Part shown: in pieces, positions 1 to 5,599 of the stretch
How positions within the stretch are numbered: the first letter of the stretch is position 1
How the letters are laid out: the number at the start of each line of letters is the position of its first letter
Made by a program: the position numbers and the translations under genes
The notes under the pieces: model-generated
Told to the model about the DNA's origin: nothing
The model's input: the letters and a program-made list of their open reading frames with translations, nothing else
Database searches by the model: none
NCBI GenBank assembly: GCA_018816815.1
Contig: JAHIVD010000058.1
Coordinates: 1 to 9,041, forward strand
DNA from: Patescibacteria group bacterium
GTDB lineage: Bacteria; Patescibacteriota; Microgenomatia; Daviesbacterales; UBA10151
DNA: 9,041 nt
Reading direction: 5' to 3'

Positions 1-56
1 GAGAGTGAATAAAGATTCGTAAATTCTGAGAATAAATTCTGTGTTCTTGCTGTCAT
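1..56 (-). CDS. cas12a: 5' end of a probable Cas12a (type V-A CRISPR effector) gene, cut by the window edge
   Basis: An open frame starts with ATG at 56 and runs off the left edge without a stop. It encodes MTARTQ followed by NLFSEFTNLYSL, and the last two bases (TC) fix one more residue as serine. From memory of the family, Cas12a proteins begin with a segment like that of AsCas12a (EGFTNLYQVSKTLRFEL) or FnCas12a (QEFVNKYSLSKTLRFEL). The visible residues fit this pattern in place and spacing, at the right distance from the start. Cas12a is an RNA-guided DNA nuclease that processes its own crRNA and cuts with a RuvC domain; none of the catalytic part is in this window. The gene has its own promoter-like sequence and lies downstream of lepA on the same strand. 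Only 19 residues are visible, so a chance match or another protein cannot be excluded. Confidence 0.6.
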   Translation of the reverse strand, partial: MTARTQNLFSEFTNLYSL

Positions 57-77
57 AAACAATATTGATATTATGAC
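52..77. repeat. Inverted repeat over the -10 box and start codon of the left-edge gene
   Basis: GTCATAA (52-58) and TTATGAC (71-77) are perfect 7-base inverted arms around a 12-base AT-rich centre. One arm covers the -10 box and the other contains the start codon on the minus strand. No T-run follows in the lepA direction, so it is not an intrinsic terminator. An operator-like dyad is possible, but chance in AT-rich DNA is also plausible. Confidence 0.4.
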
Positions 78-98
78 CAAAACTAAATTGTTTTACAA
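70..98 (-). promoter_or_regulatory. Predicted promoter of the left-edge (cas12a-like) gene
   Basis: On the minus strand, TTGTAA (98-93, four of six matches to TTGACA) lies exactly 17 bases upstream of CATAAT (75-70, five of six matches to TATAAT). Transcription would begin near 63, leaving a leader of about 7 bases before the ATG at 56. No Shine-Dalgarno sequence is present. The promoter sits just after the lepA stop codon and supports independent transcription of the next gene. Confidence 0.5.
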
Positions 99-106
99 GA
101 CAAACA

Positions 107-1924
107 TTAACTTTTCAAAATTGATAAAAATGCTTCCTGAGGGATTTCTACCCTGCCTATCATTTTCATCTTTTTCTTGCCTTTCTTTTGCTTTTCTAAG
201 AGTTTATCTTTCCTGGTTCTGTCCCCTCCATAAAGCTTATCTGTAACATCTTTTCTGAAAGAACTGATTGTTTCCCTGGCAATAATGGTGCCGCCAATAG
301 CAGCCTGAATAGCAATAGCGAAATTTTGCCGGGGCAGCGCTTCTTTTAGTTTTTCCACCATTCTCCTGCCAAAACTTTCTGCTTTAGGCCTAAAGATAAT
401 AGTAGAAAGCGCGTCCACTTTTTCTCCTGAAACCATAATATCTACCCTGACTGCATCCACTTCCCGGAAATCCAAAAACTCCCAATCAAGCGAGGCAAAA
501 CCCGAAGAAACTGATTTTAATTTATCATAAAAGTCAGTCACCATCTCAGAAAGCGGCATCTCATACAATAGTTCAACTTGCGCCCCAAAGTGTTGCATAT
601 TTAAAAACTTACCCCTCTTGCCTTGCACTAATTCCATTACCGAACCAATATAAGTTTGTGGTGTAAAAATCCGCATTTTTATCCATGGCTCTTCTAAATT
701 CTTAATATTAGTTCCCTCCGGCAAATCGCTTGGTGAAATGATAGGTTTTCCGTCCAGTAAATATTCAACTGACGGAGCAGTTGCTAACAGATTAACATTA
801 AATTCTTTTGACAGCCGCTCCTGCACTACCTCTGCATGCAGCAACCCTAAAAACCCGCACCTGAAACCGGCTCCCAAAGCTCCTGATTGTTCCGGAGTAT
901 AAGAAAAAGCAGGATCAGTTAATCTAAACTTTGCCAAAACTTCTTTCAGTTCAAAATACTCATCAGCATCTATAGGAAAAAGTCCCACAAAAACCATTGG
1001 TTTAACTTTTCTGTATCCCGGTAAAGGATCTTGAGATAAATTAGTTGCAATAGTGTCGCCAACCCTAACTAAATCCGGCTCTTTAATTCCCGTAGCAATA
1101 TAACCTATCTCTCCGGCTTTTAAACCATTATTTGGAGTAAGCTGAGGAGCAAAAAATCCGGTTTCCAAAATATGGCCTGAAGTCTTAGTGCCTAAAAACA
1201 TAATTGGAGATTGACTCGAAGGAGTTTGTCCTTCTACGATCCTAACTTGAGCTATTACTCCTTTAAAGCTATCAAAAAACGAATCAAAGATTAAAGCCTT
1301 AAGTGGTTTTTCTGTTTCCTGTTTAGGAGCAGGGATCTTTTTGATAATTTCCTCCAAAAGCTTATCCACCCCATGACCGGTCTTACTTGATACCAGCAAT
1401 ATCTCTTCTTCTGCAAACCCGAAAGTTTCTATAAGTTGTTTCTTAGTTGATTCAATATCCGCATTTGGTAAATCAATTTTATTTATTACCGGAATCAGTG
1501 TTAAATTCTGCTCTAGAGCTGCCGTGCCGTGCGCCAGAGTCTGCGCTTGAATGCCTTGGGTTGCATCTACTAAAAGCAAAGCGCCTTCAACTGCATTAAG
1601 TGCTCTTGAAACTTCATAAGAAAAATCAACATGGCCAGGAGTATCAATTAAGTTAAGAATATAAGCAGTGTTCGCCTTTCCGCTTTCAGCGGAAGCGCAA
1701 GAAATAGCATCAACGCAGCTTTCCTTTGGAGAGGAAATATAGTTTAAGCGCACTGGAGCTAGTTTTATTGTAATCCCCCGCTCACGTTCCAAAGCTAAGG
1801 AATCTAACAACTGAGGTTGTAATTTATCCTTTGGCACAGTACCGGTAATCTCTAAAAACCTGTCTGCCAAAGTAGACTTACCATGATCAACATGAGCAAT
1901 AATTGAAAAATTCCTTATATTCAT
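107..1924 (-). CDS. lepA: Elongation factor 4 (LepA), back-translocating GTPase
   Basis: LepA is a ribosome-bound translational GTPase related to EF-G; it acts on stalled or mispositioned ribosomes and in 30S assembly. Numbering from the ATG at 1924 (605 residues, normal for the family), the P-loop AHVDHGKST is at 10-18, the switch II motif DTPGH at 94-98 and NKID at 148-151, with SSKTG further on. The C-terminal part ends in the LepA-specific pattern GRVEIPQEAFLSILK. I chose ATG 1924 because the family begins with MxNIRNFSIIAH. An in-frame TTG at 1960 would add 12 unmatched residues and coincides with a -35-like element. An insertion of roughly 20 residues (about 63-86, with two cysteines) lies just before DTPGH. 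The gene follows murJ after 47 bases and probably also has its own promoter. Confidence 0.96.
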   Translation of the reverse strand: MNIRNFSIIAHVDHGKSTLADRFLEITGTVPKDKLQPQLLDSLALERERGITIKLAPVRLNYISSPKESCVDAISCASAESGKANTAYILNLIDTPGHVDFSYEVSRALNAVEGALLLVDATQGIQAQTLAHGTAALEQNLTLIPVINKIDLPNADIESTKKQLIETFGFAEEEILLVSSKTGHGVDKLLEEIIKKIPAPKQETEKPLKALIFDSFFDSFKGVIAQVRIVEGQTPSSQSPIMFLGTKTSGHILETGFFAPQLTPNNGLKAGEIGYIATGIKEPDLVRVGDTIATNLSQDPLPGYRKVKPMVFVGLFPIDADEYFELKEVLAKFRLTDPAFSYTPEQSGALGAGFRCGFLGLLHAEVVQERLSKEFNVNLLATAPSVEYLLDGKPIISPSDLPEGTNIKNLEEPWIKMRIFTPQTYIGSVMELVQGKRGKFLNMQHFGAQVELLYEMPLSEMVTDFYDKLKSVSSGFASLDWEFLDFREVDAVRVDIMVSGEKVDALSTIIFRPKAESFGRRMVEKLKEALPRQNFAIAIQAAIGGTIIARETISSFRKDVTDKLYGGDRTRKDKLLEKQKKGKKKMKMIGRVEIPQEAFLSILKS

Positions 1925-1931
1925 AGAGCAT

Positions 1932-1960
1932 ATTGTATTCGAGAATGAGTTTTGAAGCAA
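1932..1960 (-). promoter_or_regulatory. Predicted lepA promoter giving a nearly leaderless mRNA
   Basis: On the minus strand TTGCTT (1960-1955) and TACAAT (1937-1932, one mismatch to TATAAT) are separated by exactly 17 bases. The predicted transcript start falls at about 1925-1924, on the A of the lepA ATG. No ribosome binding site precedes that ATG, which fits leaderless translation. The -35 match is weak (three of six). Confidence 0.42.
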
Positions 1961-1971
1961 TAAATCAAACT

Positions 1972-3618
1972 TTAAGCGGAATCTTTAATGCTCTGCGGTA
2001 AAATCTCTGTAGATTTAAATTTACTTTGCAGTTTCCCAAATCTTTTAATAAGTTCAACATATGTATCTAGTTCCCGCACCTTTAAAAACCTAACCAATAT
2101 TACATATACAAATAAAGCAAACAAGGAAGAGCTTCCTGTCAAAGCCAAAAGGTTAACAGTCTTGGTGGTATCAAAAATTACAGCATCCAAAAGCTTTATT
2201 GGGATATATAGAGAAATACCCATAATTATAGTTGCCATAAGCATTTTCAAAAGAGGAATTAATACCATTTTTAAATTAAATTTTCCTATTTTAAAATGAA
2301 GCGTCCAAAAAAGCAGGATTGCTGAAAGCACCGCAGAAATAGAATTGGCAAATCCTATACTCCAAACATCAAACTTTAAAACAATAATAGCATACAAACT
2401 CAATACAATATTAACTGTCACTACAATAAGAGACACAATAACAGGTGTTTTTGTGTCTTTTAAAGCATAAAAGCCTCTTACTAAAAGCAGGGATATGGCT
2501 TGAGCAGAAAGACCTATTGCAAGAAAAGCCAGTGTTGCCCCAGTCAAAACCGTAGCCTCCCAATTAAATTGAGAAGCACCAAAAACAAGCCTAACAACCG
2601 GGATTCTGATCACAATCAGAATTGCTGTTGCCGGCAACGTCAAAAAAAGAATTTGGTGCAAGGTTGTAAGAATAGTTATTTTAAATTCTTCAATTTTCCC
2701 TCTATTTCCTTCCGAAGAAAGAACAGGCAAAGCAGCTTGAGCCAGTGTTGCACCAAAAAGACCGATTGGCACAACTTGCAAATGCTGTGCAAAAGTCAGG
2801 TATGTCACAGACCCGATAGAAGCAATTGAAGCCAAAGCTAATCCTACTGTTTCATTAATTTGTTCGGCAGACAATCCAATTGTTCTAACACTCATCAATC
2901 TCATTATTTCTTTTACTCCCGGGTTAAAAAACTTGGGAGGGAATTTAAATCTGAAACCCATAGACCAGACTAATGGCAGTTGCACCGCAACATGCAAAAA
3001 TGCACCTATTATTACACCATAAGCCGCACCTACAATACCCATCTGCTTGGATAGAAAAACAATACCTAAAATAATTCCAAAATTATAAAAAACAGGCGAC
3101 AGGGATGGAATAATAAATCTCTGAAAAGATTGCGAAATGCCAATAAAAAAAGACCCTATCACTAAAATAACCTGGCCAAATAAAATAATCCGCGTTAACT
3201 CCACAACCTGCATTTGTCTTGCAGTAGTAAATCCGGGCGCAATAAAACTAGCAATAATTGGTTGGGCGAAAAAATAAATTAGGATTGTTATAAAAATAAA
3301 TATAACTAAAGACACATTTAAAACTGCCCTTGCCATCTCAAAAGCATCTTCTTTGCCTCTATTCTCCAAATGCTCAGTAAATACTGGTATAAAAGCTACT
3401 GATAGCGCACCAAGAATGATCACCTGGAATATTAAATCTGGTAATCTAAATGCCGCCCAAAAAATATCTAATTTCTCCGGCAAAAACACATGCGCCAATA
3501 AACGGTCACGGATTAAACCTAAGATTTTGGACAACATCATTGTTGTCATAATTATTGAAGCTGCCGATAAAATTGATGTTTGTCTGGAATAGAGAAGCGA
3601 AAAAAGATTTTTTACCAT
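1972..3618 (-). CDS. murJ: MurJ-family lipid II flippase (MviN/MOP superfamily)
   Basis: MurJ moves lipid-linked peptidoglycan precursor across the cytoplasmic membrane. The 548-residue product has about 14 hydrophobic segments and the family N-terminal signature SKILGLIRDRLLA (30-42), followed by DIFWAAFRLPD (51-61) and LGALSVAFIPVF (69-80). Against E. coli MurJ, R24 and D39 are kept (R37, D51). By my alignment the positions of R52, R270 and E273 are F64, H279 and V282, and R18 is K31. This may be a lineage feature of the transport cavity. The ATG at 3618 overlaps the stop of a four-codon upstream ORF (TAATG). The gene is divergent from rpsT and is followed by lepA on the same strand. The basic C-terminal tail from about residue 515 is of unknown role. 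Confidence 0.93.
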   Translation of the reverse strand: MVKNLFSLLYSRQTSILSAASIIMTTMMLSKILGLIRDRLLAHVFLPEKLDIFWAAFRLPDLIFQVIILGALSVAFIPVFTEHLENRGKEDAFEMARAVLNVSLVIFIFITILIYFFAQPIIASFIAPGFTTARQMQVVELTRIILFGQVILVIGSFFIGISQSFQRFIIPSLSPVFYNFGIILGIVFLSKQMGIVGAAYGVIIGAFLHVAVQLPLVWSMGFRFKFPPKFFNPGVKEIMRLMSVRTIGLSAEQINETVGLALASIASIGSVTYLTFAQHLQVVPIGLFGATLAQAALPVLSSEGNRGKIEEFKITILTTLHQILFLTLPATAILIVIRIPVVRLVFGASQFNWEATVLTGATLAFLAIGLSAQAISLLLVRGFYALKDTKTPVIVSLIVVTVNIVLSLYAIIVLKFDVWSIGFANSISAVLSAILLFWTLHFKIGKFNLKMVLIPLLKMLMATIIMGISLYIPIKLLDAVIFDTTKTVNLLALTGSSSLFALFVYVILVRFLKVRELDTYVELIKRFGKLQSKFKSTEILPQSIKDSA

Positions 3619-3634
3619 TAATTTTTTACCATTA
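3607..3634. repeat. Perfect 14-base tandem duplication at the murJ start
   Basis: The 14-base unit ATTTTTTACCATTA occurs twice back to back (3607-3620 and 3621-3634). On the minus strand each copy contains ATGGTAAAAAAT, so the duplication doubles the murJ start codon and its next three codons. Because 14 is not a multiple of three, the upstream copy is in another frame and ends at TAA directly on the real start. Confidence 0.9.
3618..3632 (-). promoter_or_regulatory. Four-codon upstream ORF (MVKN-stop) overlapping the murJ start
   Basis: ATG at 3632 opens M-V-K-N followed by TAA at 3620-3618, and the last A of that stop is the first base of the murJ ATG (TAATG). The first four residues equal those of MurJ because both come from the tandem repeat. 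No Shine-Dalgarno sequence precedes either ATG. Ribosomes starting on the upstream copy would end exactly where murJ begins, so re-initiation or competition between starts could set murJ output. The role is inferred; the sequence arrangement is directly visible. Confidence 0.45.
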
Positions 3635-3651
3635 GTTTTGCCGTTAAAAGG

Positions 3652-3660
3652 ATTTTAACA
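3652..3660 (-). promoter_or_regulatory. Candidate extended -10 element for murJ
   Basis: The minus strand reads TGTTAAAAT, a TGN extension plus TAAAAT (one mismatch to TATAAT). Transcription would begin near 3645, about 13 bases before the upstream ATG at 3632. No good -35 sequence is found at 17 bases, which is tolerable for extended -10 promoters. A related copy (TGTTAACAT) lies 35 bases upstream at 3687-3695. Confidence 0.35.
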
Positions 3661-3698
3661 TTCTGGCTTGCACAAAGAAAGAAGCTATGTTAACATTC
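3652..3698. repeat. Twelve-base direct repeat with a palindrome in the murJ/rpsT divergent region
   Basis: ATTTTAACATTC (3652-3663) and ATGTTAACATTC (3687-3698) match at 11 of 12 bases, spaced 35 bases start to start. The second copy includes the perfect palindrome ATGTTAACAT (3687-3696). They could be two factor sites or a duplicated -10 region for murJ. The rest of the 147-base stretch 3633-3779 shows no strong hairpin. Confidence 0.4.
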
Positions 3699-3726
3699 CC
3701 CTCGTGCCAATTAGATCAATAGGTAC

Positions 3727-3772
3727 TTTTCGGTAATTCGGAATAATGCTATTTTGATGTAATTGTCATAAA
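3727..3772 (+). promoter_or_regulatory. Weak promoter candidates for rpsT
   Basis: Two weak options exist. TGC-TATTTT (3747-3755) is an extended -10 with TTTTCG at 3727-3732 and a 17-base spacer, giving a start near 3762. TGT-CATAAA (3764-3772) would give a start near 3779, almost on the ATG at 3780. Neither has a good -35, so the exact promoter is unresolved. No Shine-Dalgarno sequence precedes rpsT. Confidence 0.25.
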
Positions 3773-3779
3773 TAAATTT

Positions 3780-4127
3780 ATGCCAATTATAAAATCAGCA
3801 ATTAAAAAAGTACGAAAAGATAAAACAAGAACAATCCGTAATAAAAAACGGAAGATCGCCTTAAAAGCTTTAATTAAACAAGCAAGAACAAATAAAACAG
3901 CTAAAGATTTACAATCTGCTTTTTCTGCCTTAGACAAAGCCGCCAAAGTGCATTTAATTCACCCAAATAAGTCTGCTCGATTAAAATCACGGCTATCAAA
4001 ATTAGTCTCACGTCCTTCTCTTGAAAGCAAAAGTAAAATTACTAAGTCTAAATCTAAATCATCAAAAAAGGTAAGTGTTGATCCTCAAAAATCCGTTAAA
4101 AAAAATCCTGTTAAAAAAGCTGAGTAG
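3780..4127 (+). CDS. rpsT: Small ribosomal subunit protein bS20
   Basis: S20 binds 16S rRNA early in 30S assembly. The N-terminal part is rich in Lys and Arg (RKDKTRTIRNKKRK), and the family signature is clear in AAKVHLIHPNKSARLKSRLSKL. The core covers about residues 1-78, which is the usual family size. Residues 79-115 form an added low-complexity tail of Lys, Ser and Pro (repeats of SKSKS and KKNPVKK), probably disordered and RNA-binding. The ATG at 3780 is the natural start (MPIIKSAIKKV). It is divergent from murJ and precedes the pilus-type cassette, which has its own strong promoter right after the rpsT stop; no terminator separates them. Confidence 0.93.
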   Translation: MPIIKSAIKKVRKDKTRTIRNKKRKIALKALIKQARTNKTAKDLQSAFSALDKAAKVHLIHPNKSARLKSRLSKLVSRPSLESKSKITKSKSKSSKKVSVDPQKSVKKNPVKKAE

Positions 4128-4156
4128 TTTTCAATTGTGTCTTATCCTAGTATAAT
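4128..4156 (+). promoter_or_regulatory. Strong predicted promoter of the pilN-pilO cassette, leaderless
   Basis: TTTTCA (4128-4133, four of six matches) is followed after exactly 17 bases by a perfect TATAAT (4151-4156). The expected transcript start, seven bases after the -10 box, is 4163, the A of the pilN ATG itself. No ribosome binding site lies in the six intervening bases. This is the clearest promoter in the window and a textbook leaderless arrangement. Confidence 0.68.
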
Positions 4157-4162
4157 ACATCT

Positions 4163-4747
4163 ATGCCCAAACCTAAGCCTGCTTTAGCTCTTAAGCTAAA
4201 CTTACTTAAACCACAAAGCAATCCTGAAAAACTTCCGGTTAAACTAATAAGCTGGTTGCTTTCCAGCGGACGCTACATTTTTATTGTTGTTAATGCATTG
4301 GTTTTAATAGCCTTTATTGCAAGATTTAAACTTGATGCAGACTTAGCAGTAAAAAATGAAGCTATCGCAGAACAAATCCCTTACATCGAAAGCTTAAGAC
4401 CTTACGAACTTGTAATTAAAAATACTCAACTTAAATTATTAACAATAGATACAATAAGAAGAAATTCGTTTAATTGGCAATCACTTTTAAAAAAAATTGC
4501 TGACCAAGTTCCTACAAACACTATAATAACAAATATGAATATTGATACAGATGCTGGCATTGCTAATATTCATATCTCTGGACAGACACCATTTAACAAT
4601 GATGTTGCCAGTTTTGTTGCAGGTTTAAAAGGAGACAGCACTTTCAGCAATATTGATCTTTCGGGTATTAGTTTGGAGCAAGACACTATCAAATTTGCTA
4701 TCAATACTTCAGCTAGACTAACAGCTTCAGGAGGAAACAAATTATAA
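4163..4747 (+). CDS. pilN: PilN-like pilus/secretion inner-membrane assembly protein
   Basis: PilN proteins are single-pass inner-membrane proteins that pair with PilO and connect the cytoplasmic ring protein PilM and motor to the pilus. The 194-residue product has a proline- and lysine-rich cytoplasmic N-terminus (1-36), one membrane segment (about 38-55, YIFIVVNALVLIAFIARF), a short helical stretch, and a compact periplasmic-side domain. The segment NWQSLLKKIADQVPTNTIITNMNID followed by a GxTPFNNDVASFVAGLK segment is the PilN pattern (W, L, P, I-T and later a short beta/alpha unit). The pilO-like gene follows after 71 bases. No pilM is visible; the canonical order is pilM-pilN-pilO. Recognition rests on topology, motif and neighbours, not on an alignment. 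Confidence 0.7.
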   Translation: MPKPKPALALKLNLLKPQSNPEKLPVKLISWLLSSGRYIFIVVNALVLIAFIARFKLDADLAVKNEAIAEQIPYIESLRPYELVIKNTQLKLLTIDTIRRNSFNWQSLLKKIADQVPTNTIITNMNIDTDAGIANIHISGQTPFNNDVASFVAGLKGDSTFSNIDLSGISLEQDTIKFAINTSARLTASGGNKL

Positions 4748-4750
4748 TCA

Positions 4751-4771
4751 CAAGATTACATCTTGCTTTTT
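4751..4771 (+). terminator. Weak intrinsic terminator after pilN
   Basis: CAAGAT (4751-4756) and ATCTTG (4760-4765) form a perfect 6-base stem with a 3-base loop, followed by C and a run of five T (4767-4771). The stem has only two G-C pairs, so termination would be partial and could lower pilO expression relative to pilN. Confidence 0.4.
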
Positions 4772-4793
4772 GTAAATTGAAGTAAGTTATAAT
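4763..4793 (+). promoter_or_regulatory. Predicted promoter of the pilO-like gene
   Basis: A perfect TATAAT stands at 4788-4793, with TTGCTT (4763-4768, three of six matches) 19 bases upstream. The transcript would start near 4800, about 19 bases before the ATG at 4819. The -35 is weak and overlaps the terminator hairpin. Confidence 0.4.
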
Positions 4794-4818
4794 CGTAAAA
4801 TTACAGCCTTTTTAAAAA

Positions 4819-5424
4819 ATGAACAATAAATCTATTTTCAATTCACGCTATTTTACATATATCAAACCCATTACTAAACTTCCTATTGTAAAAAATTATG
4901 GGTCAACAATATTTAGTATTCTAATCATTACAATACTCATATTTTTTGCGATCAAACCAACCATAGAAACTATTCTTGTTTTGCAGAAAAAGATAGCGGA
5001 CGCAGATACTGTTTTGCAAAAAGTCACCCAAAAAACAAATGATCTATCTCAAGGCAAAAAAAATTATGACAACTTAAATCAAAATATTAAAGACAAAATT
5101 TATACTGCAATCCCAGACTCAATCAACTTAAGGTCAATATCTCAAACCCTTGAACAATCAGCTAAAAATCACGATGCATCAATATCAGCCCTACAAATCC
5201 AACCATTTATAGTAGAAACTAAAATTACAGATAAATTAGGTGTATTAACTGAGATGGAATTTACTTTTAATACAGAGGGTAATTACAGTAACTTAACCGC
5301 ACTCCTGCAGGAACTGAAAACAAGTAATCGGTTAATCTCTATTAACAGTCTATCTTTATCAAAAACCAGCAACAGTAAAACATTAATCTTATCTTTATCA
5401 GGAAAGGCGTTCTATCTTAAATAA
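4819..5424 (+). CDS. pilO: PilO-like pilus/secretion assembly protein
   Basis: PilO partners PilN through coiled coils and ferredoxin-like periplasmic domains. The 201-residue product has a short cytoplasmic N-terminus, one membrane segment (about 28-46), and a predicted coiled coil (about 50-90, rich in Lys, Gln, Asp and Asn with Leu/Ile spacing). The PilO-type segment IYTAIPDSINLRSISQTLEQSAKNHD follows, then a C-terminal beta/alpha fold with the pattern GNYSNLTALLQELKTSNRLISINSLSL. That pattern is typical of the PilO C-terminal domain (single Leu-rich helix, then R-[LI]-[IV]). Length and order after pilN support the call. No Shine-Dalgarno sequence is seen. The next small gene starts two bases after the stop. 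Confidence 0.72.
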   Translation: MNNKSIFNSRYFTYIKPITKLPIVKNYGSTIFSILIITILIFFAIKPTIETILVLQKKIADADTVLQKVTQKTNDLSQGKKNYDNLNQNIKDKIYTAIPDSINLRSISQTLEQSAKNHDASISALQIQPFIVETKITDKLGVLTEMEFTFNTEGNYSNLTALLQELKTSNRLISINSLSLSKTSNSKTLILSLSGKAFYLK

Positions 5425-5425
5425 T

Positions 5426-5599
5426 ATGTTACACAAAGAATGGCTGATAATTATCATAATCACTTTTATCACAATTAGTACATGGGTTGCATTTGATATT
5501 CTTCATACACGCTCTCAGGTAGAAATACCTCAAACGTTACAAGAAATTATTGAACCGATTAGTCCAGATTTTAATATCAGCAGCATAGAATCACCATGA
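5426..5599 (+). CDS. Unrecognised 57-residue single-pass membrane protein
   Basis: I do not recognise this protein. ATG at 5426 lies one base after the pilO-like stop, and the ORF ends in TGA at 5597-5599, overlapping the next ATG as ATGA. The product starts MLHKEWL, then has an isoleucine-rich hydrophobic segment (about residues 7-26) and a polar 30-residue tail. In the tail EIPQTLQEIIEPISPDF could form one amphipathic helix. The short positive N-terminus suggests an outside-facing C-terminus. The tight spacing on both sides and coupled starts strongly suggest a real gene. Position after pilO recalls pilP in canonical clusters, but no PilP-like lipobox or domain is seen. A small partner of PilN/PilO or of the following surface protein is possible (inference). 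Confidence 0.72.
   Translation: MLHKEWLIIIIITFITISTWVAFDILHTRSQVEIPQTLQEIIEPISPDFNISSIESP

Larger units (their letters stand above)
4742..4805 (+). repeat. Imperfect 19-base direct repeat carrying TATAAT
   Basis: TTATAATC-acaag-ATTACA (4742-4760) recurs as TTATAATC-gtaaa-ATTACA (4787-4805), identical at 16 of 19 bases and offset by 45. The first copy spans the pilN stop codon and leads into the terminator-like hairpin. The second supplies the -10 box of the pilO-like gene. This suggests a local duplication of a promoter segment. Confidence 0.5.

Noticed and set aside
52..77. Inverted repeat as a lepA transcription terminator
   Set aside because: No T-run follows it on the minus strand, the arms are AT-rich, and it sits on a promoter and start codon.
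1925..1960. Longer lepA reading from TTG at 1960
   Set aside because: The 12 added residues do not fit the LepA N-terminus, and the TTG falls on a -35-like element with a matching -10.
1988..2829. Plus-strand open frames opposite murJ (1988-2299 and 2500-2829)
   Set aside because: They lie wholly antisense to a clear membrane protein gene; their composition (runs of Lys, Asn, Cys, Ser) is what a mirrored MurJ frame gives.
3749..3946. Minus-strand open frame opposite the start of rpsT
   Set aside because: Leu/Phe/Ala-rich product is the complement of Lys-rich S20 codons; no start signal or family likeness.
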